Assembly (NCBI GenBank): GCA_040235415.1
Contig: JBECKR010000327.1
Coordinates: forward strand, 1 to 16,676
DNA length: 16,676 bases
Source: JBECKR01 sp040235415
GTDB taxonomy: Bacteria > Acidobacteriota > Polarisedimenticolia > Polarisedimenticolales > Polarisedimenticolaceae
Direction: 5' to 3'
In this document: positions 1-7,119 of the stretch, piece by piece
How the letters are laid out: every line of letters starts with the position of its first letter
Position numbering within the stretch: the stretch's first letter is position 1
Program-made: the position numbers and the translations under genes
Notes under the pieces: generated by a model
Told to the model about the DNA's origin: nothing
The model's database searches: none
Seen by the model: only the letters and a program-made list of their open reading frames with translations

Positions 1-1208
1 GAGAAGTAGCGCGGATCGACCAAGTCGCTTTCCACGAATCCTCCGGGCTTGCCGGTCCGATTCTCGACTTCGCGCAGGATCATCAGCTGTCCGGCGCTGA
101 AGGAGTTGCAGCTCTTCACCGAGTTGATCAGGAAGCCGTCCGCCGAGTACTCCTTCACGTACTTCGACAGCAGGTCCACGCGCGAGGGCAGGTTGAGGTT
201 CGTGTAGCAGCCCAGGCAGTAGCGCGCGAGGGACTCGAGGGGGTTCGACGGGTCGTGCCGGAAGCCCTGGTCGTAGAGGCCGCCGACCTTGGTGTAGGTG
301 CTGGCGACGCAGACCGCGCCCTCGTCGGTGAACATCTTCCAGAACTCGCGGAAGCTGGTCCAGTTGGGCGGGCCCTCGACCACGATCCGGAAGCGCTCGT
401 CGGTCATCTCGCCCTCGGGCGTGACCGGGCCCTTGCCCGCCGCCACCCGCTCGTCGATCTCCCGGCGAAGCGTCGCGTAGTAGTCGACCGCCTCCTCGGT
501 GCCCCGGAAGGCCGAGAAGATCGGGCCGATGTAGTAGACGCCGCCGAAGTAGCCGTCGATCGGGCTCGGCCGGTGCTTGGCCGACTCGAAGACGTGCACG
601 AGGTCGTCCTCGGCCTTCGCCGACAGCGCGAGGCTTTCGGCGACCGCGTCCTCGTCGTACTTGCGGCCGGAGACGCCCTCGAGGACCGGGATGACCTTGT
701 CGCGGAGCTGCTCGACCACGTAGTCGACCATCTCCTGCGTGATGACGCCTCCGCCCTGGTAGGGCACGTGCAGCATCACGACCGGGCACCGGTACTCCTG
801 CTGCAGCAGCTCGAACCACTTCATGAAGGTGAAGCAGCCCGTGTACGAGAGCAGCAGCACGTCCGGCTCCGGCAGCGGCAGCCCGGTCGGGCCGAGGTTG
901 CCCTGCTTCATCATCCCGATGTCGCACTTCACGTAGGTGCAGACGTCCTCGGAGTGGCCGAGCTTCTCGGCCGTCGCGATGTAGTCCCGCGACTTTCCGC
1001 GCATCGCCGACTGCAGGGCGTTGATCTCCGGCAGCACCGGAAGCAGATCGAACGACCGTACGAGCTCCGTGAGGTTGCCCGGCACGAAGGTGTAGACGCT
1101 CTTTTCGCCGGTCTCCGGGGCCCGCGCGAGACGCGAGTAGTGCTCGGCGATCATCGCCTTCTGGCGGATCTGGCTCCGGTCCTTCTTCGCCGCCGTCGCC
1201 TCGCCCAT
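1..1208 (-). CDS. bcrB: Benzoyl-CoA reductase subunit B (3' end missing)
   Basis: This is one of the two iron-sulfur subunits of ATP-dependent benzoyl-CoA reductase, the enzyme that reduces the aromatic ring of benzoyl-CoA to a cyclic dienoyl-CoA in the cytoplasm. The 402 visible residues belong to the 2-hydroxyglutaryl-CoA dehydratase D-component family. Recognisable stretches are FVPGNLTEL (41-49), GHSEDVCTYVKCDIGMM (84-100, Cys90 and Cys95), SYTGCFTF (121-128, Cys125) and a late RYCLGCYTN. They match my memory of Thauera BcrB, which is about 430 residues, so roughly 30 C-terminal residues lie beyond the left edge. The ATG lies one base after the bcrC stop and has GGAGG five bases upstream, so the two genes are probably translationally coupled. 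The BcrA/BcrD ATPase genes would be expected next, outside the window. Class I is inferred from family resemblance; a related dehydratase-type function is less likely given the neighbours. Confidence 0.93.
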   Translation of the reverse strand, partial: MGEATAAKKDRSQIRQKAMIAEHYSRLARAPETGEKSVYTFVPGNLTELVRSFDLLPVLPEINALQSAMRGKSRDYIATAEKLGHSEDVCTYVKCDIGMMKQGNLGPTGLPLPEPDVLLLSYTGCFTFMKWFELLQQEYRCPVVMLHVPYQGGGVITQEMVDYVVEQLRDKVIPVLEGVSGRKYDEDAVAESLALSAKAEDDLVHVFESAKHRPSPIDGYFGGVYYIGPIFSAFRGTEEAVDYYATLRREIDERVAAGKGPVTPEGEMTDERFRIVVEGPPNWTSFREFWKMFTDEGAVCVASTYTKVGGLYDQGFRHDPSNPLESLARYCLGCYTNLNLPSRVDLLSKYVKEYSADGFLINSVKSCNSFSAGQLMILREVENRTGKPGGFVESDLVDPRYF

Positions 1209-1209
1209 C

Positions 1210-2394
1210 TCAGCCTCCGCTCCACAGCTTGATCGAGTCCGCGAACGTCCCGGCCTGCTCCCGGATCACCTGGAACTGGCCGCTGTTCTCGGCGTACTTG
1301 AACGCCGTCCACGGGATCCCGGCCGCCTCGACGGCGCGCACCCCCATGGGCTGGTCGAGGAGGGCCGGATCGCAGAAGCTCGGCGCGCAGAACAGCACGC
1401 CCTCCGCGCCGGTCTCGCTCACGCGCCGGACGAGCTCCGCCCCTTTCGGCCGGTCGCCGATCCATCGCGTCGGGCTGTCGATGGCATCCTCGAGGAACGA
1501 GCGCACCAAGGCGTCGAGCGGATCGCCGTCCGTCCCGACGTCCCCTCGGAGGAAGCGGTGCACCTGGACGAAGTCGTCCCCGACGATGTAGCAGCCGGCT
1601 CGCTCGAGCGTCCGGATCAGCCCGAGTGGGGGCTGCTCGCAGAACGACCCGGTGACGAGCACGCGGGCCTGGTCCATGGGCGCCCGGGAATCCTCCTCGA
1701 GCACGGCGGCGCGGTAGTCGTCGAGCATCGCGTCGAACTCGTCGACGGGCAGCACGAGCCCGGCGCGCAGCAGGAGGTAGAGCTCCGACGTGGGCACCTT
1801 CCACGGGCGCTCGCTGCGGAGCGCGTAGAGCGCCCGCACGCGAGCCCGGTTGGCATCGTATGCCGCGATCGAGGCGCGCAGAGCGCCGGCGTCGAGCGGC
1901 CGGGCTCCGCGGTCCGCGAGCTCGGTCGCGAGATCCTCGAGCTCCGCGCGGAGAAACGCACCCCCCACGCCGGCGTCGAAGTTTTGCGGCACGTCGAGAT
2001 AGCGCGACAGCTTTTCGGGGAACTGCATCCTCCACATCCCCGAGAGGTTCCGGATCACGTCGCAGATCGCCGGAAACAGCATGCCGTCGAGTGCGTCGAG
2101 CGAGCCGTTCAGGCCGAGCTCGATCGTGCTCCGCGGGATGTGGCAGATGTACGACTGGTAGTAGGCATCGCCCCGGATGATCTCGAGGTCGTCGCCCCCG
2201 CCCATGACGCCGACCGGAAGGACCCCCTGGGCGTGAAGCAGCTCGCGCGGCGCCCAGATCGGCATGTAGCCGACCGCGAGCCCGCCGGTGCGCTCCTTCC
2301 ACGCCCGGACCGATCCCAGCCGGTAGTCGCGGTACAGCCGCTCCGCGCGTTCGATCGTGGCGGAGATGCGCGCCGCCGCGCCGCTCCCTCTCAC
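1210..2394 (-). CDS. bcrC: Benzoyl-CoA reductase subunit C
   Basis: This is the partner of BcrB in the substrate-binding, [4Fe-4S]-carrying half of benzoyl-CoA reductase. The 394-residue protein matches the family's usual length of about 380-390. Motifs are GYMPIWAPRELLHAQG (42-57), MGGGDDLEIIRGDAYYQSYIC (64-84, Cys84), ICDVIRNLSGMW (110-121, Cys111), GSFCEQPP (249-256, Cys252), FCAPSFCDPA (335-344) and the C-terminal FKYAENSGQ...REQAGTFADSIKLW. I chose a GTG start at 2394 because it overlaps the stop of the preceding GNAT gene (GTGA) and has GGAG seven bases upstream. The frame stays open to 2616, but that part is arginine-rich shadow of the GNAT gene and has no family match. The gene ends one base before bcrB. 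Assignment to BcrC rather than BcrB rests on the N-terminal MPIWAPRE pattern, the length and the order C then B as in Thauera. Confidence 0.95.
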   Translation of the reverse strand: MRGSGAAARISATIERAERLYRDYRLGSVRAWKERTGGLAVGYMPIWAPRELLHAQGVLPVGVMGGGDDLEIIRGDAYYQSYICHIPRSTIELGLNGSLDALDGMLFPAICDVIRNLSGMWRMQFPEKLSRYLDVPQNFDAGVGGAFLRAELEDLATELADRGARPLDAGALRASIAAYDANRARVRALYALRSERPWKVPTSELYLLLRAGLVLPVDEFDAMLDDYRAAVLEEDSRAPMDQARVLVTGSFCEQPPLGLIRTLERAGCYIVGDDFVQVHRFLRGDVGTDGDPLDALVRSFLEDAIDSPTRWIGDRPKGAELVRRVSETGAEGVLFCAPSFCDPALLDQPMGVRAVEAAGIPWTAFKYAENSGQFQVIREQAGTFADSIKLWSGG

Positions 2395-2873
2395 GATCGG
2401 TCTCCGAGCTCGAGCGCGAGCTGCACGAAGCTCCCGCCCACGAACCCGTTGGCGCGGAAGAACGACATCACCGGGACGTCGTTGCGACGCACCATGGTGC
2501 GGACGTGCGGCACCCCGGCCTCGCGGAAGCGGAGGCATGCCTCGTCGAGCAGCAGCGACGCCACGCCCTTCCGCAGCCGGCCGGGATCGACGCCGATCGC
2601 GAACACCCAGCCGCACGGCTCCGATCCGAACTCGAACGCGCGGACCTCCCCGAGGAGGTAGCCGACGAGGCGTCCCGCCAGCGCGGCGCCGATGCCGACG
2701 CGGTCGGGCCGCGCGCGGCGGCCGACGAAGCTCGGCAGGACGCGCTTCCAGTAGGCGGTCTTGCGCCGGCCGGTGTGCAGGGCGTCGATGCGCGCGACCG
2801 CCTCGAGGTCGGCCGCTCGGAGGTCGCGCACCTCGACCGTCGCCTGCGGCCCCGCGGCCGCCCGGGCGGTCAT
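2391..2873 (-). CDS. GNAT-family N-acetyltransferase inside the benzoyl-CoA operon
   Basis: This 160-residue protein is a single GNAT (Gcn5-related acetyltransferase) domain, predicted to move an acetyl group from acetyl-CoA to an amine on a protein or small molecule. The N-terminal strand is VEVRDLRAADLEAVARID (13-30). The acetyl-CoA-binding motif A is WVFAIGVDP followed by RLRKGVASLLL (89-109), close to the R/QxxGxG/A rule but with leucine where the first R/Q usually falls. The C-terminal motif B is NDVPVMSFFRANGFV (131-145). It resembles RimI-like, protein-modifying members. Its ATG overlaps the oah stop (ATGA) with AAGGGG about eight bases upstream, and its stop overlaps the bcrC start (GTGA), so it is made in step with the pathway enzymes. 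In Rhodopseudomonas palustris, acetyltransferases control benzoate:CoA ligase. A similar role here is only an inference, and the substrate is unknown. Confidence 0.88.
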   Translation of the reverse strand: MTARAAAGPQATVEVRDLRAADLEAVARIDALHTGRRKTAYWKRVLPSFVGRRARPDRVGIGAALAGRLVGYLLGEVRAFEFGSEPCGWVFAIGVDPGRLRKGVASLLLDEACLRFREAGVPHVRTMVRRNDVPVMSFFRANGFVGGSFVQLALELGDRS

Positions 2874-3979
2874 CGACCGACCCCTTCCCGTCCGTGGGCC
2901 CGGGCGAGCACCTCCTCGACGAGATCGTCGCCCCAGTTCGCGCCCTCGGCGAGTCGACGCCGCAAGAGCAGGAAGTCGGCCTCGCGGCAGGCGCGCGACC
3001 CTTCGTGGAACGCTCGGAATCCGGTGCGGCCCTCGGTCATCATGTTGAGCGCGAGCCAGGCCCGGTTCGACTCGCGGTTGCGATCCCAATGCGCGAGCTT
3101 GTGCTTGCGGACGCTCTCGACGGTCTTCGTCAGGCAGCCCGGCATCGTCATCGCGAGGGCGTACGCCAAGCGCGAGACCTCCGCGTCGAGCGGGCCGAGG
3201 TCGACCGTGCCGCGAGCCAAGAGCGCCTTCCCCTCGGCCAGTGCTTCGCCGGTCTTGCGCTCCCCGTAGACGATCCGCCCCTCCGCGTCGATCCATCGAT
3301 CGGTGACCGCCAGCGGATTCGGGACGTGCTTCCCGTCGACCGCGAGCGCCGGCACGATTCGACCGAGCAGCCCGAGTCGGTGCGCCTTGTGCGCCGACCA
3401 CGTTTCGCACAGCGTGCAGCTCTCCATCGCCGCCTCGATGCCGACGAACAGCGGCAGGAAGTCGGTGCTGCCGCCGTCGGGCGCGGAGCCGTGGCGAGGC
3501 CCGGCCTGCCCGAAGACCGCGAGGTCTTGGGCGACCGAGAAGTCGCACGCCATGCCGATCTCCTGGCCTCCCGCGATCCGCATGCCGTTCACGCGGCAGA
3601 TCACCGGCTTGTCGCAGTGCAGGATCGCGCTGACCATGTCGTTGAACAGCCGCATGTACTGGCGGTACTCCTCGGGCCTGCCGGCGTAGTACTCCGCGTA
3701 CTCCGCGGTGTTGCCGCCCGTGCAGAACGCGCGGTCGCCCTGGCCGGTGAACACGACCGCGACCGCGGCTCGGTCGTTCGACGCGCGCCGCATTCCGGCG
3801 ATCACCCCCTTCACCATCGCGGTCGTGTACGAGTTCAGCTGGGCGGCGTTGTCGAGGGTGATCCACACGACGTGCAGCCCCTCGACCTCGACGCCGCCGG
3901 GATCCCGGAGCGGTCGGCGCTCGTAGACGACGCCCGGGAACTCGATTCCGGAAACGAGATCGTGGTCTTTGAACTCCAT
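2870..3979 (-). CDS. oah: 6-oxocyclohex-1-ene-1-carbonyl-CoA hydratase (ring-opening)
   Basis: This enzyme of the crotonase superfamily adds water to 6-oxocyclohex-1-ene-1-carbonyl-CoA and hydrolyses the ring, giving 3-hydroxypimelyl-CoA. It is the ring-opening step of anaerobic benzoyl-CoA degradation (Oah, called BamA in strict anaerobes). At 369 residues it is close to the known length of about 375-380. Signature stretches are QLNSYTTAMVK (47-57), AFCTGGNTAEYAEYYAG (84-100), YRQYMRLFNDMVSAIL (105-120), VNGMRIAGGQEIGMACDF (130-147) and FGQAGPRHGS (156-165). The late RAWLALNMMTEGRTGFRAF is also typical. The ATG at 3979 has GGAG six bases upstream; the frame runs open into had but has no family match there. 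The gene starts eight bases after had stops and overlaps the GNAT start by four bases. The assignment is firm; substrate specificity is inferred from the family and neighbours. Confidence 0.96.
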   Translation of the reverse strand: MEFKDHDLVSGIEFPGVVYERRPLRDPGGVEVEGLHVVWITLDNAAQLNSYTTAMVKGVIAGMRRASNDRAAVAVVFTGQGDRAFCTGGNTAEYAEYYAGRPEEYRQYMRLFNDMVSAILHCDKPVICRVNGMRIAGGQEIGMACDFSVAQDLAVFGQAGPRHGSAPDGGSTDFLPLFVGIEAAMESCTLCETWSAHKAHRLGLLGRIVPALAVDGKHVPNPLAVTDRWIDAEGRIVYGERKTGEALAEGKALLARGTVDLGPLDAEVSRLAYALAMTMPGCLTKTVESVRKHKLAHWDRNRESNRAWLALNMMTEGRTGFRAFHEGSRACREADFLLLRRRLAEGANWGDDLVEEVLARAHGREGVGR

Positions 3980-3987
3980 GCCGGCTC

Positions 3988-5046
3988 CTACGACGCCGCC
4001 GCGGGCGTCAGCACGACGCGGCGCGAGGTGCGGCGCTCGTGGACGTCGGCGAACGTCTCGTTGATGGCGTCCAGCGGCCGCACCTCGACGAACGGCTCGA
4101 GCGCGACGCGCCCCGAGACGACGAGGTCGACGACCGCCGGGTAGTGCTCCGGAAGGCAGCCCCAGTTCCCCTGGACCGTGGCGTCGAACGCCATGACGTT
4201 CGACAGCCGCAGCTCGAGCTTCGCGGGCGTGAACCCGACGACCGCGAGGTGGCCGCCGGGCCCGAGGAGCCCGAACGCGGTCGCCTGTCCGGCCGCCGCG
4301 CCCGACGTCTCGAACACGCGCTGTCGCCACGTCGGAATCGCCCGCCGGGCGGCAAGTCCGCGGATCTCGTCGCGGATCTCCTTGAACGACGCCCGATCCG
4401 CCCGGAGCGCCAGCGATGCGCCGTGAGCCTGCGCCAGTCGCAGGCGCCCGTCGTCGACGTCGACCGCGACCACGGCGGCGCCCAGCGCCGCAGCGATCTG
4501 AACGCCGAATCCGCCGAGACCGCCCGCCCCGACGAACACCGCGAGATCGCCGGCCCCGAGCCCGCTCCGGAGGATCGCCTGGTACGGCGTCGACACCGCG
4601 TCCGCGACGACCGCGAGGTGCGCGAGCGGCATATCGCGGCCCGCCGGCACCGGACACAGTCCGCGGGCCGGCACGCGGACGTGCGTCGCGAACCCGCCGT
4701 CGACGTCGCTGCCCAGGAACACCTGGGACGGACAGACCTGCCCGCGGCCGGCGCGACACGCGTCGCACTCCCCGCACGGCAGCACGGCCGGCACGACGAC
4801 CTCGCGGCCGCGCAACCCGTCCGCGCCGTCGCCGGTCTCGACCACCCGCCCCGCGATCTCGTGCCCCAGCACGAGCGGGAACGGACGGCGGGTCGGAACC
4901 CCGTCGTAGAGGAAGCCGAGGTCGGTGTGGCACACGCCGCACCCCGCGACCTCGACCACGACCTCGCCCGCCCCCGGCGCGACGTCGCGCTCCTCCCGGA
5001 CCATCGGCCGTCCGACGCCGGTGGCCACCCAGGCGGTGCTCCGCAT
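3988..5046 (-). CDS. had: 6-hydroxycyclohex-1-ene-1-carbonyl-CoA dehydrogenase
   Basis: This zinc-dependent, medium-chain alcohol dehydrogenase oxidises 6-hydroxycyclohex-1-ene-1-carbonyl-CoA to the 6-oxo compound used by Oah, with NAD as acceptor. The 352-residue protein shows GCGVCHTD (35-42, catalytic zinc Cys39), GHE (61-63), four structural zinc cysteines in PCGECDACRAGRGQVC (Cys91, 94, 97, 105) and the Rossmann glycines VGAGGLGGFG (172-181). An acidic residue after the second strand (Asp196) suits NAD rather than NADP. I chose the ATG at 5046 because GGAGG lies six bases upstream; the GTG at 5049 immediately before it would be too close. It is the first gene of the operon had-oah-GNAT-bcrC-bcrB and lies about 100 bases after a LeuA-like gene on the same strand. 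By sequence alone it could be another zinc alcohol dehydrogenase, but the adjacent oah makes Had very likely. Confidence 0.92.
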   Translation of the reverse strand: MRSTAWVATGVGRPMVREERDVAPGAGEVVVEVAGCGVCHTDLGFLYDGVPTRRPFPLVLGHEIAGRVVETGDGADGLRGREVVVPAVLPCGECDACRAGRGQVCPSQVFLGSDVDGGFATHVRVPARGLCPVPAGRDMPLAHLAVVADAVSTPYQAILRSGLGAGDLAVFVGAGGLGGFGVQIAAALGAAVVAVDVDDGRLRLAQAHGASLALRADRASFKEIRDEIRGLAARRAIPTWRQRVFETSGAAAGQATAFGLLGPGGHLAVVGFTPAKLELRLSNVMAFDATVQGNWGCLPEHYPAVVDLVVSGRVALEPFVEVRPLDAINETFADVHERRTSRRVVLTPAAAS

Positions 5047-5061
5047 CACGCTCCTCCCCTT

Positions 5062-5111
5062 AATAGGAATTCGGACTCTTATTTCCTATCTCGCCGCGCC
5101 GGAGACGTCAA
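5062..5111 (-). promoter_or_regulatory. Probable had promoter with overlapping palindromic operator
   Basis: This AT-rich patch in a GC-rich gap lies 16-65 bases upstream of the had ATG. On the minus strand a TTGACG hexamer (5111-5106) is followed after 17 bases by TAGGAA (5088-5083), a plausible though weak -35/-10 pair. Overlapping the -10 are two possible dyads. One is a 22-base imperfect palindrome formed by AATAGGAATTC (5062-5072) and GGACTCTTATT (5073-5083), with 8 of 11 pairs matching. The other has perfect 7-base arms, ATAGGAA (5063-5069) and TTCCTAT (5083-5089), 13 bases apart. The size and symmetry suit a dimeric repressor such as a TetR- or MarR-type regulator, which would block transcription when bound. 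No regulator gene is in the window, so its identity is unknown. Confidence 0.5.
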
Positions 5112-5149
5112 GGCCGCCCGCCCCGACGAGGACCGAGAATCCGGACCGA

Positions 5150-6406
5150 CTAGGTCCCAGATGGCTCCACTGCGCGCCGCACGACGTCGAGGATCTCGTC
5201 CTCGCGCAGCACGCGCTCCGAGCGCTTCGCGAGCTCGAGCACGGCGTGGACGACGCCGTCGCCGTCCGGTAGCTCGCGGGCGCGGAGGTAGTACAAGACG
5301 TTCGAGGCCCCGGACATGTGGCCGACCTCGATCTCCTGCTCCCGCCCGATCCAGCTCGCGGGAACGCCGCTGTAGACGCGGTCCGCGAGCCACGCCTCGC
5401 CCTTGCGCTGCGCCTTGATGACCGCGGCGGCGTGCACGCCGGTCGCGGTTCGGAACGCGTCCCGACCGACGATCGGCATGTTGACCGGCAGCGGCACGCC
5501 GACGGCTCTCGCCACGGTCTCGACGTACTCCTGCAGCGCGCCGAGATCGTCGTCGCGGATCCCGAGCAGCTTGAGGTTGACGAGGATCTGCTCCATCGGG
5601 GTGTTCCCGACGCGCTCGCCGACGCCGAGCGCCGTCCCGTGCACCCGGGTCGCGCCGGCGCGGATCGCCGCCAGCGTGTTGGCGAGATCGAGCCCCCGAT
5701 CGCGATGCCCGTGCCAATCGATGCCGACCCGGTCCGCGACGCCGAGCTCGCGAGTCAGACCGCCGACCCAGGACACGAGGTTCGCGACCCCCTCGGGAAT
5801 CGCGGCGCCCACCGTGTCGCACAGGCACAGCCGCTTGGCGCCGGCCTCCACGGCCGCCGCGAACAGCACCCGCAGGTGCTCGGGCGAGGAGCGCACGGTG
5901 TCCTCGGTGACGTACATGACGTCGAGCCCTTCCCGCACCGCGAACTCGACCGCGTCGCGCGTGTGCCGCAGGATGTGCTCGAGGTCCCACTCCTCGGCGT
6001 ACTGTCGGATCGGGCTCGAGCCGATGAACAGGCAGGCCTCGATCGGCACGCCGGTGCGCTGCGTGATCTCGGCCATCGGCTGGATGTCGACCATGAGCGT
6101 CCGGCCCGCGCAGTTCGGTCTGATGCGGAGCTTCCCGGCATCGATCTCGCGGCACAGCCGGGTCACCGCGTCGCGTTGTCGCGGCCCGGCGCCGGGCAGG
6201 CCGACGTCCGCGGTCTCGACCCCGAGTCGATCCATGAGGTGCAGGATCTTGACCTTGGTCTCGATGTCGGGATCGGTCACGGACGGGCTCTGGAGGCCGT
6301 CGCGGAGCGTCTCGTCGTCGAGCATGACGCGTGCCGGCGCGTCGAAGCGCTGCGGCCCGGCGGAGGCCCAGTCGTAAACCAGCCGATCGGCGGCGGCGCC
6401 GTCCAC
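5150..6406 (-). CDS. LeuA-like acyl transferase (2-isopropylmalate/homocitrate synthase superfamily)
   Basis: This 418-residue protein belongs to the DRE-TIM metallolyase group, whose synthases condense acetyl-CoA with a 2-oxo acid. It has LDDETLRDGLQSPSV (29-43), with the metal and catalytic Asp, Glu and Arg. It also has FIGSSPIRQYAEEW (127-140), LCLCDTVGAAIPEG (193-206), HGHRDRG (232-238) and GTALGVGERVGN (257-268). The usual motif is HxHND; here Arg235 replaces the Asn. The C-terminal leucine-feedback domain of classical LeuA is absent from the length and sequence, so the exact product cannot be named: isopropylmalate, homocitrate, citramalate or another. The start is GTG two bases after the stop of the zinc-ribbon TPR gene. 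The N-terminal YDW region looks family-like, which favours this start over the ATG at residue 28. It is transcribed toward had; a pathway link is possible but unproven. Confidence 0.8.
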   Translation of the reverse strand: MDGAAADRLVYDWASAGPQRFDAPARVMLDDETLRDGLQSPSVTDPDIETKVKILHLMDRLGVETADVGLPGAGPRQRDAVTRLCREIDAGKLRIRPNCAGRTLMVDIQPMAEITQRTGVPIEACLFIGSSPIRQYAEEWDLEHILRHTRDAVEFAVREGLDVMYVTEDTVRSSPEHLRVLFAAAVEAGAKRLCLCDTVGAAIPEGVANLVSWVGGLTRELGVADRVGIDWHGHRDRGLDLANTLAAIRAGATRVHGTALGVGERVGNTPMEQILVNLKLLGIRDDDLGALQEYVETVARAVGVPLPVNMPIVGRDAFRTATGVHAAAVIKAQRKGEAWLADRVYSGVPASWIGREQEIEVGHMSGASNVLYYLRARELPDGDGVVHAVLELAKRSERVLREDEILDVVRRAVEPSGT

Positions 6407-6408
6407 GG

Positions 6409-7119
6409 TCAGGCGCTCGGCGTCGCGGCCCGCCCGAACTGGCGAGCGCGGCGCAGGAGATCGGCGGCCTCCTCGTTGCGTCCCTCCGCCTCGCGGATCT
6501 TCGCGAGGTGGAACAGGCTGCTGACCTCGCCGATGCCCTCGTCGAGGCTGCGCTGGAACTCACGGGCGGCGGCCTCGGGATCGCCTCGCCGCTCGTGGAT
6601 GACGCCGATGTGGTAGCGCGCCATGAGGTACTCCGGAGTGAGGGCCGTGCACTCCTCGAAGTGCTCGAGCGCCTGGTCGAGCTCGCCGGCGTGGAACAGG
6701 GCGATCGCCAGGCGATAGTGCGCGGCGTTGTAGTCCGGATCGATCTCGAGGCAGCGGCGGAACGCCGCGGCCGCCTCGAGCATGTTGCCGCGGTGGTACC
6801 AAGCCACGCCGAGGTCGTACGAGCACCCGACGAACCGCGGCTCGGCCTCGAGCGCGCGGGAGTAGCGCTCGATCGCGAGGTCGAGCGTGCCCTGGTGGAA
6901 GTACATCGTTCCGAGGAGGTGGTTGGCCTGCGCGTGGTCGGGCTCGGCCTCGACCAGCCGCTCGAGCTCGCGACGTGCCTCGCGATGGCGTCCCTCCTGC
7001 TCGTGCACGAGGGCGAGCAGAATGCGGTCGTCGACGAACGCGTCTCTCAGGAACAATCCGCACTCGGCGCAGAACTTGTCCGCCTCGCCGGCCTCGCGGC
7101 CGCATCGCGTGCATCGCAT
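6409..7119 (-). CDS. Zinc-ribbon and TPR repeat protein
   Basis: This 236-residue protein starts with a small zinc ribbon: CTRC (Cys3, Cys6) and CAEC (Cys17, Cys20) would bind one zinc ion. Roughly five to six tetratricopeptide repeats follow from about residue 30 to 225, for example ANHLLGTMYFHQGTLDLAIERY and AHYRLAIALFHAGELDQALEHF. TPR arrays form a curved helical scaffold for protein-protein contacts. I see no signal peptide, membrane segment or enzyme motif, so it is probably a cytoplasmic adaptor with no assignable partner. The ATG at 7119 has a strong AAGGAGG about eight bases upstream. The gene is first in a unit with the LeuA-like gene, which starts two bases after this one stops. The tight pairing suggests co-expression, but nothing shows a shared function. 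Confidence 0.8.
   Translation of the reverse strand: MRCTRCGREAGEADKFCAECGLFLRDAFVDDRILLALVHEQEGRHREARRELERLVEAEPDHAQANHLLGTMYFHQGTLDLAIERYSRALEAEPRFVGCSYDLGVAWYHRGNMLEAAAAFRRCLEIDPDYNAAHYRLAIALFHAGELDQALEHFEECTALTPEYLMARYHIGVIHERRGDPEAAAREFQRSLDEGIGEVSSLFHLAKIREAEGRNEEAADLLRRARQFGRAATPSA

Noticed and set aside
255..1232. Long plus-strand open frame opposite bcrB
   Set aside because: Its translation is Arg/Ala/Val/Leu-rich with no family motifs, while the minus strand here reads as a clear BcrB; long antisense frames are expected at this GC content.
2395..2616. Upstream extension of bcrC to 2616
   Set aside because: The extra 74 residues are arginine-rich shadow of the GNAT gene; the GTG at 2394 overlaps the GNAT stop, has a ribosome-binding site and gives the family's length.
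5143..5157. GGACC/GGTCC hairpin over the LeuA-like stop codon
   Set aside because: The stem is only five base pairs and no T-run follows, so it is not a convincing terminator.
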